From NCBI GenBank assembly GCA_949127645.1, contig CASBQM010000319.1:1-6827 (forward strand): 6,827 bases of DNA, in the 5' to 3' direction. Position numbers and translations under genes: made by a program. A model generated the notes under the pieces. The model saw only the letters and a program-made list of their open reading frames with translations. It did no database searches and was not told the DNA's origin. Shown piece by piece: positions 1 to 5,716 of the stretch (the stretch's first letter is position 1; each line of letters starts with the position of its first letter). The DNA is from Synechococcales cyanobacterium PMM_0036. GTDB taxonomy: Bacteria; Cyanobacteriota; Cyanobacteriia; Elainellales; Elainellaceae.

Positions 1-966
1 GTTCAAGATGTCTGCCCAAGTGCTAACCACGCGACCCTGGCTATCCAGCACAGACTGGTTGAAGTTGAAGCCATTTAGGTTAAACGCCATCGTGCTGATG
101 CCCATTGCCGTTAGCCAAATGCCCACAACTGGCCATGCACCCAACAAGAAGTGCAGTGAACGACTGTTGTTGAAGCTGGCGTATTGGAAGATCAAGCGAC
201 CGAAGTAACCATGAGCGGCAACGATGTTGTAAGTCTCTTCCTCTTGACCAAATTTGTAGCCATAGTTCTGTGACTCAACTTCGGTGGTTTCACGAACCAA
301 TGAAGAAGTGACCAAAGAACCGTGCATTGCGGAGAACAATGCACCGCCAAACACGCCCGCTACGCCCAACATATGGAAGGGATGCATCAGGATATTATGC
401 TCAGCCTGGAATACGAACATGAAGTTGAACGTGCCGGAGATTCCTAAAGGCATCCCGTCGGAAAAGGAGCCTTGACCGATCGGGTAGGTCAAGAATACGG
501 AGGTTGCGGCAGCTAGAGGAGCGCTGTAGTCGACGCAGATCCAGGGACGCATACCCAGACGGTAGGAGAGTTCCCACTGGCGACCCATGTAGCAAAAGAT
601 GCCGATCAAGAAGTGGAAGCAAACCAACTGGTAAGGGCCGCCGTTGTACAGCCACTCGTCAAGAGAAGCCGCTTCCCAAATGGGATAAAAGTGAAGACCG
701 ATCGCATTAGAAGAAGGAACAACCGCACCAGAAATAATGTTGTTGCCGTACATCAAGGAACCTGCAACAGGCTCACGGATGCCGTCAATGTCAACAGGAG
801 GCGCGGCAACAAAGGCAATGATGAAGCAGATAGTCGCGGAGAGCAAAGTGGGGATCATTAGAACGCCAAACCAGCCCACATAGATGCGGTTATCTGTCGA
901 TGTCACCCAGGAGCATAGACGCTCCCATAGGGTTGCGCTCTCGCGCTTTTGAAATGTTGTAGTCAT
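1..966 (-). CDS. psbA: Photosystem II D1 protein, PsbA (3' end cut by window edge)
   Basis: D1 is the core subunit of the photosystem II reaction centre in the thylakoid membrane. With D2 it binds P680, pheophytin, QB and the Mn4CaO5 cluster. The frame from ATG 966 gives 322 residues, starting MTTTFQKRESATLWERL and running off the left edge at Asn322, so about 38 C-terminal residues, including Mn ligands His332 to Ala344, lie outside. Visible landmarks are Tyr161 (TyrZ) in TYPIGQGSFSDG, Asp170 and Glu189 (Mn ligands), His190, His198 (P680), His215 and His272 (non-haem iron), and Ser264 in YASFNNS (QB and herbicide site). Residue 130 is Gln in CYMGRQWELSYR, which marks the low-light D1:1 form rather than the Glu130 high-light form. 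Asp146 and Thr160 differ from the usual Ala and Ile. A weak Shine-Dalgarno (AGGA, rc of 980-983) lies 13 nt before ATG. Cyanobacteria usually carry several psbA copies; this is one of them. Confidence 0.98.
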   Translation of the reverse strand, partial: MTTTFQKRESATLWERLCSWVTSTDNRIYVGWFGVLMIPTLLSATICFIIAFVAAPPVDIDGIREPVAGSLMYGNNIISGAVVPSSNAIGLHFYPIWEAASLDEWLYNGGPYQLVCFHFLIGIFCYMGRQWELSYRLGMRPWICVDYSAPLAAATSVFLTYPIGQGSFSDGMPLGISGTFNFMFVFQAEHNILMHPFHMLGVAGVFGGALFSAMHGSLVTSSLVRETTEVESQNYGYKFGQEEETYNIVAAHGYFGRLIFQYASFNNSRSLHFLLGAWPVVGIWLTAMGISTMAFNLNGFNFNQSVLDSQGRVVSTWADILN

Positions 967-1099
967 GATGATTGCTTGATCCTAGAAAATTACTTAACTA
1001 GAAGACGTGATATCTACCCGTATGTATGAAGTAAGCATTAACCAACTTGTGTTTATATGCTATTGGAATTACGCTATCTTTTACAATTACTAGCCTTAA

Positions 1100-1130
1100 T
1101 ATGTAATCTATCTCAATGACTTTTTGTAAA
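1100..1130 (-). promoter_or_regulatory. Candidate psbA promoter
   Basis: Within the AT-rich 287-bp gap upstream of psbA (967-1253), the minus strand reads TTTACA (1125-1130) followed by TACATA (1100-1105) with a 19-nt spacer, or TTACAT (1101-1106) with 18 nt. Either would give a leader of roughly 125 nt. A second -10-like TATAAA lies at 1052-1057 (minus) but has no convincing -35 box. psbA genes are strongly transcribed from sigma-70-type promoters, so one is expected here, but the spacing is long and this particular assignment is tentative. I saw no other gene or clear terminator hairpin in the gap. Confidence 0.3.
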
Positions 1131-1253
1131 CTCATTCCGTAGTGACGCAACATCAATAATAGGTGATCGTCTATCATTAATCTTCACGAATTTATATTTC
1201 AAACTCGCAATACCGATCAACTCGATTAAGTACTATTCGTAGAGAAAAGGCTG

Positions 1254-2171
1254 CTATGTTTTTAGCGCTTTATTTAACATTTTGAAGAGTAAGCCCGTGA
1301 CAATTTCTGGAGTTTCTAGATGAGGCAATACTCCGGCTTGAGGAATTGCCCAAAATTCTTTAATCGCCTTGGGATTGAGCTTTGCTAACCTTCTGCCCAG
1401 ATCTATCCTGCTAAATTGCGCTTGCTCTCCCCACACCATTACCGTTGGGACAGTGAGCTGATCTAGATAGAGCGATAAATCGAAACACAAATCGCCACGA
1501 AGCGAAGCCAAAGCCGCATACTCTGCATTGAGCTGAGTTGCTGAAGCAAGATAGGCTGCTACAGTTTCGGGAGTCAGGCGCGATCGCTCAGCGAACAAAA
1601 ACTGTTCCAGGAAATTCCTGACTGCAAATTCATTGGCGGCTCCTAGAGAATAGATTAGGCGATCGAGCTGAGGAATTCCTGCAAGTTTTGCCGCCATTCC
1701 TTGCCCGTAATCTAAGCCAAAGTCGCTATAGCCAGAAGGAGCCACGAGAAACAGGCTTTGAAATAAATCCGGTCGTTGAATCGCTAGTCGAATAATTAGC
1801 CCAGCAGTCAGGGAAGAAGCGACGACGGGCACAGGTGGATTAATTTGTTCTAACAGCTCAGTGAACAGGCGCAGATAATCTTCTACCTGGTAGTCTTTGA
1901 CGGGATGAGTAGACTGTCCCCAGCCAATTAGATCAGGCGCAATCACCCGATAGGCTGGTGCAAAAGCTGGATAAACCTTCGACCATTCGTAAGCCGATGA
2001 GCCGCCTCCCAAGCTGTGGAGAAACAGGAGGGGCGGCAAGTCGAATTCTTTGTTTAGTTCTTGGAAATCAGGATCGCGCCATGGGGGAGCGATCGGCGTG
2101 TAATAAACCATCACGCCTAGCGAAGTCTGAAAAACGCGTTGTCCAAAGCCGGGAGGTTGAAACGAGAGCAT
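1254..2171 (-). CDS. Alpha/beta hydrolase fold protein (cyanobacterial family)
   Basis: A 305-residue cytosolic protein with the alpha/beta hydrolase fold; the substrate is unknown. The oxyanion-side loop LLFLHSLGGGSSAYEW (residues 49-63) is followed by VIAPDLIGWGQS (76-87). The nucleophile elbow is VVASSLTAG (116-124), with Ser120 as the likely nucleophile. A C-terminal VMVWGEQAQ strand (245-252) carries Glu249, and His284 in GVLPHLETP is the probable catalytic base. The elbow reads A-S-S-L-T instead of the classical G-x-S-x-G. I recall this as usual for a widespread cyanobacterial hydrolase family, so the protein may be active on an unknown ester or be a diverged member. There is no signal peptide or membrane segment. 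The start ATG at 2169-2171 fits the family length but has no clear Shine-Dalgarno. It is co-oriented with psbA but 287 bp away, so probably transcribed separately. Confidence 0.9.
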   Translation of the reverse strand: MLSFQPPGFGQRVFQTSLGVMVYYTPIAPPWRDPDFQELNKEFDLPPLLFLHSLGGGSSAYEWSKVYPAFAPAYRVIAPDLIGWGQSTHPVKDYQVEDYLRLFTELLEQINPPVPVVASSLTAGLIIRLAIQRPDLFQSLFLVAPSGYSDFGLDYGQGMAAKLAGIPQLDRLIYSLGAANEFAVRNFLEQFLFAERSRLTPETVAAYLASATQLNAEYAALASLRGDLCFDLSLYLDQLTVPTVMVWGEQAQFSRIDLGRRLAKLNPKAIKEFWAIPQAGVLPHLETPEIVTGLLFKMLNKALKT

Positions 2172-2310
2172 AGGTTAAAGCAATAGGCCTCTTCAAGAAT
2201 AAGAAAAATCAGTCGAATTATTTATTAAAGTCCTGATCTCAACCATACCGCTCTCTCTAGATTGCCATATTCACGCGATGTACAACTTTCCCGATCGCCC
2301 TCACCCTAAA

Positions 2311-2335
2311 TCCCTCTCCCAGGGCAGGAGAGGGA
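2311..2335. repeat. Hairpin, 9-bp stem (left arm of repeat region)
   Basis: TCCCTCTCC (2311-2319) pairs perfectly with GGAGAGGGA (2327-2335) around a 7-nt loop. No T-tract follows, so a role as intrinsic terminator is not supported. It looks like part of the dispersed repeat. Confidence 0.6.
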
Positions 2336-2431
2336 CTTTGAGAAACTCTTACTCCTCGTCTCTTGCCTTGGGCTACCCTGTACCCACGTTTATTACACTA
2401 GCTGAACGTGCTGCATTCGCCTCCAACCTCC

Positions 2432-2453
2432 AGTTCTGGGGACTTCCAGAACT
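2432..2453. repeat. Hairpin, 8-bp stem
   Basis: AGTTCTGG (2432-2439) pairs with CCAGAACT (2446-2453) around the loop GGACTT. It lies 3 bp before the next hairpin, and its TTCTGGGGACTT resembles that hairpin's TTCTGGGGGACTT, so the two look like diverged copies of one repeat. Confidence 0.55.
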
Positions 2454-2456
2454 TCA

Positions 2457-2480
2457 AAGTCCCCCAATTCTGGGGGACTT
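2457..2480. repeat. Hairpin, 10-bp stem, common cyanobacterial intergenic repeat
   Basis: AAGTCCCCCA (2457-2466) pairs perfectly with TGGGGGACTT (2471-2480) around the loop ATTC, followed by AGGGGGC. I recognise this AAGTCCCCC/GGGGGACTT(T)AGGGGGC pattern as a high-copy dispersed repeat in cyanobacterial genomes. There is no adjacent T-run, so it does not read as a terminator. Confidence 0.65.
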
Positions 2481-2603
2481 AGGGGGCTTCGGAGCTTGAA
2501 ACATTACACAGCAGACTTGTGTGTACACCGTAGCCTGCCTTGGGAGAAGGTCTGGGGGATGAGGGCTGATTTGAGTTGTCAGGTATATTCTCTTCATGGC
2601 ATT

Positions 2604-2761
2604 GCTCAAGCGAAACTAACAATTGCTTAAGCAAAATCAACAAACGCTCAAGTGAAATCGATAAATGCTCAAGCGAAATCGATAAATGCTCAAGCGAAAT
2701 CAGCTAACGCTTCAGTGAAATCAGCTAACGCTTCAGCAGAATCAATAATTGCTTCAGAGTC
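2604..2761. repeat. Tandem array of 21-bp units (seven plus a partial eighth)
   Basis: Units start at 2604, 2625, 2646, 2667, 2688, 2709, 2730 and 2751, the last breaking down after about 11 bp. Units 3-4 begin GCTCAAG(T/C)GAAATCGATA. Units 1-5 open with GCT(C/T)AAG and units 6-8 with GCTTCAG. Unit 5 combines the first half of unit 4 with the second half of unit 6, which suggests stepwise duplication or recombination. The array stops 10 bp before GTG 2772 of the NACHT gene. Read in the NACHT frame it gives heptads such as AQAKSIN, but TAA at 2628 and TGA at 2763 break that frame. Unit 2 contains the perfect palindrome TTGCTTAAGCAA. There are no spacers, so it is not a CRISPR array. A regulatory array, a decayed coding repeat and a neutral satellite are all possible. 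Confidence 0.9.
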
Positions 2762-2771
2762 TTGAGCTACA

Positions 2772-5066
2772 GTGGATGCAAGATTTACAGGCTACCTGAC
2801 CGATCGCATGACTTCTAGCCCCGATTTTTCTGATTACTTGAGGTCGATCGCCACTCAATACGCGCAGTGGTGGAAACCTCATGCGTTCATGGATGAGGTT
2901 AATGAGTTCACTTGGTTTAAGTTTGAGCTAAATAGCAAAACCCAAGATAAACCAACGCAGCCTGAAGAAAAACCTCCAGAGAAGACACAGCTTGTACTTC
3001 AGGCGATCGACGATTATGCTCACGAAAAGATTTTGATTGTGGGCAGTCCAGGGGCAGGGAAGTCAACGTTGTTGACAAGAATCTTGTGGCAAGCAGCAGA
3101 GAGGGCACAACAGGATGAAACAGCTCCAATTCCAGTATTGGTGGAGCTGAAGCTCTATGATGAACCGGGAATTTGGGGATTGATTCAAACTGCACTAGGA
3201 AACAGCGATCTTGATCTCGAAATTCCAGAGATCAAGCAACTGATAAAAGATCAGCGACTTTTGCTTTTGGCAGATGGCTTCAATGAGTTGCCAACCGATC
3301 GAGCTAGAGCGGAATTCAGAAAATTCTGTGGTCGCAACATTCCGGTAATTGTTACATCGCGGGATGCAGCGGATAATCTGGGACTAGAGCGAAAGCTAGA
3401 CCTTCAGCCGCCTTCGTCTCAACAGGTGGCGTGGTTTTTAGAAGAGCGCTTGCCTAACTCCGATCGCTCTCAACTTCAGAAATTAGGCGATCGAGTCAGA
3501 GACTTGGGGCAAACGCCGCTGATGATCTGGATGCTCTACAGCATCTTTCAGGCAAAGCACGAAATTCCTGAAACTCGCGGCGAGGCATACCGTACTTTCA
3601 CAACGCTCTACACAGAACGCGCCAAAGAAGGAATTGATCTAACAGAATCCCGGTTCATTTTAAGCAAGTTAGCATTCGAGATGATGCAATCTCCGAAACT
3701 AGACGATCCAACAGACTTCCAATTAGATATTCCCGAAGTCGATGCTCAAGTCCTTCTCGGTTCAGAAAAAACGCTGAAGCGTTTGGTAGATTTTCATTTG
3801 TTGCAATGGCAAGGCAAACCCGGAAATCGTAAAATTCGTTTCTGCCACCAGTCTCTTCAGGAATACTACGCGGCAGAGTGTTTATTGCAGCAGTTGCAGC
3901 ACTTAAGCGATGTGGATTTACAGCGGCAGTATTTGAACTATCTGAAGTGGACAGAGGCGATCGCGCTGATGTTGGGTTTAGCGGATAAGGATCAGGCGGT
4001 GCGGGTGGTGGAGTTAGCGATCGGGGTAGATTTAATGTTGGGGGCGAGGTTAGCAGGAGAGGTCAAGCCACAGCTTCAAAAGCAAACTGTAAAACTAATT
4101 AATGCTTTAGAAGTAACGGAAATTCTTAGAATAGAGCTTTTAGGTGATACAGGTTCTGAAGTCGCAATTGCCGCGCTGTCCAAAACCCTTGAAGATCCAG
4201 ACCTTATTATTCGTTTCAAAGCTGTTGATGCATTAGAGAAGATTGGTAGTGAACAAGCAATTACTTCGATAAATAAAGTACTTCCTACTCGTCGTATGGT
4301 TAATTCTATTTTGGAAGAAATGAGGAATAAGCAAACAACTAACTTACCAAATAAGATACTTGAACACAAAAACTTATCGAATCCATTGAGCGTTGCTCAA
4401 TCATTAAAGACACCTAGCGGAGCAAAAACAATTGCCCAACTAGACAAAGATCTCGAAAATGAAGATCATAATATTCGTTGGAATGCTGTTCAAACATTAG
4501 GAAATATTAATGATGAACAAAAGATGTCCTTATTAGTTAAAGCACTTGAAGATAAAGAGAATTCCATTTGTCAAGCTGCTGTCGAACTATTGGGAAGCAT
4601 TGGAAACGAACAAGCAGTTGCTTCATTAAGCAAGATGCTTAAACATCAAGATCCCGAGATCCAAATGTCTGCTGCTGCTGCATTGGGACATATTGGCGGT
4701 GAACAAGTCATTACCTTGCTGAGTAAAACACTTGAAGATGAAGATAAAGATTTAGGCATTCGTATAATCGCGGCTGTATCATTAGGAATGATCGGCAATG
4801 CTTCGCTTTTAATGAAGCTTTGGCAAATGGAATGCAATGGTACGGTGGATTGTTTAAAGGCGATCGCCTCCATCCAAGCTCGCTGCAAATTCTACAACTA
4901 CGAAATCTTCCAGGCTGCTCTAGAACCAGAAAATTCACAAACAGAAAACCAAGAAAAAACCACGAACGTCTATCACATCAGCACCGTTGGCAATCTCAAT
5001 ACTGGAACCGTCAATGTTCAACGCGATCAGATTGGCACCCAGCACAACTCAGACGGCAAAGCATAG
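2772..5066 (+). CDS. NACHT-HEAT STAND NTPase (NLR-like) with C-terminal signalling-motif tail
   Basis: A 764-residue signal-transduction ATPase of the STAND/NACHT class. These proteins oligomerise on sensing a trigger and activate a partner effector. An N-terminal helical segment (residues 14-50, DFSDYLRSIATQYAQWW) precedes Walker A GSPGAGKST (91-99), Walker B LLLLADGFNELP (163-174) and sensor-1 IVTSRD (193-198). The end of the winged-helix region, FCHQSLQEYYAAECL, lies at 357-371. HEAT/PBS-type repeats of about 31 residues fill roughly 455-505 and 550-680 and are the likely sensor. A linker leads to the tail at 732-759, which matches the start of the CHAT protein. There is no transmembrane segment. 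Codons from about 4075 to 4850 are far more AT-rich than the rest. GTG 2772 has only a weak GAG nearby. ATG 2808 would begin MTSSPDFSDYL, which matches how relatives usually begin as I recall them, and may be the true start. First gene of a four-gene cluster. Confidence 0.93.
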   Translation: MDARFTGYLTDRMTSSPDFSDYLRSIATQYAQWWKPHAFMDEVNEFTWFKFELNSKTQDKPTQPEEKPPEKTQLVLQAIDDYAHEKILIVGSPGAGKSTLLTRILWQAAERAQQDETAPIPVLVELKLYDEPGIWGLIQTALGNSDLDLEIPEIKQLIKDQRLLLLADGFNELPTDRARAEFRKFCGRNIPVIVTSRDAADNLGLERKLDLQPPSSQQVAWFLEERLPNSDRSQLQKLGDRVRDLGQTPLMIWMLYSIFQAKHEIPETRGEAYRTFTTLYTERAKEGIDLTESRFILSKLAFEMMQSPKLDDPTDFQLDIPEVDAQVLLGSEKTLKRLVDFHLLQWQGKPGNRKIRFCHQSLQEYYAAECLLQQLQHLSDVDLQRQYLNYLKWTEAIALMLGLADKDQAVRVVELAIGVDLMLGARLAGEVKPQLQKQTVKLINALEVTEILRIELLGDTGSEVAIAALSKTLEDPDLIIRFKAVDALEKIGSEQAITSINKVLPTRRMVNSILEEMRNKQTTNLPNKILEHKNLSNPLSVAQSLKTPSGAKTIAQLDKDLENEDHNIRWNAVQTLGNINDEQKMSLLVKALEDKENSICQAAVELLGSIGNEQAVASLSKMLKHQDPEIQMSAAAALGHIGGEQVITLLSKTLEDEDKDLGIRIIAAVSLGMIGNASLLMKLWQMECNGTVDCLKAIASIQARCKFYNYEIFQAALEPENSQTENQEKTTNVYHISTVGNLNTGTVNVQRDQIGTQHNSDGKA
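4965..5048 (+). other. C-terminal shared motif of the NACHT protein
   Basis: Residues 732-759, starting NVYHISTVGNLNTGTV and ending DQIGTQHN, match CHAT-protein residues 9-36 at 16 of 28 positions, with most differences conservative (Y/F, V/I, L/F, T/S). Twelve of the sixteen identical residues also use the same codon. The composition (Gly, Asn, Gln, alternating Val) resembles amyloid or RHIM-like signalling motifs; QIG-x-x-x-N recalls, but does not equal, the RHIM core. The role as an adhesive link between sensor and effector is inferred. Confidence 0.7.
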
Positions 5067-5069
5067 ACT

Positions 5070-5384
5070 ATGAAAACTGCTATTCCTCTCCCAATTGTCC
5101 AAATCGAATCTTTCTGCGATCGCTGGCAGATTACCGAACTTTCCCTATTTGGTTCTATTCTGCGCGAAGACTTTCATCCAGATAGCGATATTGATTTATT
5201 AGCAGCTTTTGCACCAGAAGCAAAATGGGGATTACTCGATCATGCCCAAATGCAGCAAGAGCTAGAAACCCTCTGCGGACGCAAAGTAGATTTGATTAGC
5301 AAACGGGCGATCGAGCGTAGTGCCAACTGGATTCGTCGTCAAGATATTTTGTCTACGGCTCAAGTACTTTATGCCCAGAAATAG
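5070..5384 (+). CDS. mntA: MNT-type nucleotidyltransferase, antitoxin of HepT
   Basis: A 104-residue minimal nucleotidyltransferase. In characterised HepT/MntA toxin-antitoxin pairs this protein transfers AMP to a tyrosine near the HepT active site and so silences the RNase. The catalytic signature GS-x10-DxD is complete: Gly28-Ser29 in LFGSILRED, then Asp40 and Asp42 in SDIDLL. A third acidic residue, Asp74, is in KVDLIS. The length is typical for the family. It starts 3 nt after the NACHT stop, and its own stop overlaps the HepT start by 14 nt, so co-translation is likely. No clear Shine-Dalgarno is visible, which fits translational coupling to the upstream gene. The identification of family and role is strong. 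Whether it also modulates the flanking NACHT and CHAT proteins is unknown. Confidence 0.93.
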   Translation: MKTAIPLPIVQIESFCDRWQITELSLFGSILREDFHPDSDIDLLAAFAPEAKWGLLDHAQMQQELETLCGRKVDLISKRAIERSANWIRRQDILSTAQVLYAQK

Positions 5385-5712
5385 AGACACCGCTACCCTG
5401 CTTGACATTGAACAAGCTGCACAGAAAGTCCTGAGATACAAACAGAGACTCGACAAAGCTGCTTTCATGGAAGACGACAAAACACAGTCAGCGATCGTCT
5501 TCCAGCTCCTAATTCTGGGTGAAGCAGTTAAACGCCTTTCTCAAGACTTTCGGACTCAGCATCCTGACATTTCCTGGTCGTTAATTGCAGGTATGCGTGA
5601 CAATTTAATTCATGAATACGACGATATTGATTGGGATGAAGTTTGGAACACTGCAAACTCAGATATTCCAAGATTGTTAATTCTGCTTGAACCCCTGTTG
5701 CCGACAGAGTAA
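5371..5712 (+). CDS. hepT: HepT-like HEPN RNase toxin (DUF86 family)
   Basis: A 113-residue helical protein and the expected toxin partner of the upstream nucleotidyltransferase. HEPN toxins of this family cleave RNA as dimers through an R-x4-H motif. Here Arg76 and His81 lie in MRDNLIHEYDDIDWDEVW. Tyr83 completes the R-x4-H-x-Y form, and it is the position AMPylated by MntA in studied pairs. An upstream helix, FQLLILGEAVKRLS (44-57), is typical of the family. The frame is open further upstream to 5320, but ATG 5371 gives the normal length and MPRNRDTATLLDI, a family-like N-terminus, so I chose it. The start overlaps mntA by 14 nt, and the stop (5710-5712) is 4 nt before the CHAT gene. The active-site residues are intact, so the toxin is probably functional. 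Confidence 0.93.
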   Translation: MPRNRDTATLLDIEQAAQKVLRYKQRLDKAAFMEDDKTQSAIVFQLLILGEAVKRLSQDFRTQHPDISWSLIAGMRDNLIHEYDDIDWDEVWNTANSDIPRLLILLEPLLPTE

Positions 5713-5716
5713 GAAA

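Larger units (their letters stand above)
2298..2565. repeat. MITE-like dispersed repeat region with imperfect inverted arms
   Basis: The left arm at 2298-2328 (beginning CCCTCACCCTAAATCC) and the reverse complement of the right arm at 2534-2565 (beginning CCCTCATCCCCCAGACC) align with 24 identities over 32 columns and one gap. Both also share the inner TCTCCCA(G/A)GGCAGG block. Between them lie two further perfect hairpins. No target-site duplication is obvious and there is no transposase, so this is either a degenerate non-autonomous element or clustered intergenic repeats. I recognise both arm types as common intergenic repeats of filamentous cyanobacteria. A 73-codon open frame across it (2278-2499) is low-complexity and not credible as a gene. 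Together with the tandem repeats this accounts for most of the 600-bp gap between the hydrolase and NACHT genes. Confidence 0.5.

Noticed and set aside
163..174. Walker B variant DGFNEL of the NACHT protein (positions are residue numbers) as a sign of an inactive ATPase
   Set aside because: DG-x-NE in place of DG-x-DE is, as I recall, common among bacterial NACHT proteins; the Asp and Glu are present and Walker A is intact.
8..861. Several plus-strand and one minus-strand open frames of 63-84 codons inside psbA
   Set aside because: All are shadows of the highly conserved D1 frame on the minus strand; their translations are Arg/Pro-rich and unlike any family I know.
2311..2480. Intrinsic terminators in the GC-rich hairpins of the spacer
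   Set aside because: No T-tract follows any of the stems on either strand, and the hydrolase gene is transcribed away from this region.
2278..2499. 73-codon plus-strand open frame in the spacer
   Set aside because: It is the translation of dispersed intergenic repeats and hairpins, with no ribosome binding site or domain.
2604..2761. CRISPR array
   Set aside because: The 21-bp units abut directly with no spacers, diverge gradually, and there are no cas genes.
4820..5185. 121-codon plus-strand open frame across the NACHT end and mntA start
   Set aside because: It overlaps two well-supported genes in another frame and its translation shows no domain features.
5320..5370. Longer N-terminus for HepT from the upstream ATG
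   Set aside because: It adds 17 residues overlapping mntA with no family match; ATG 5371 gives the normal HepT length and a family-like start.
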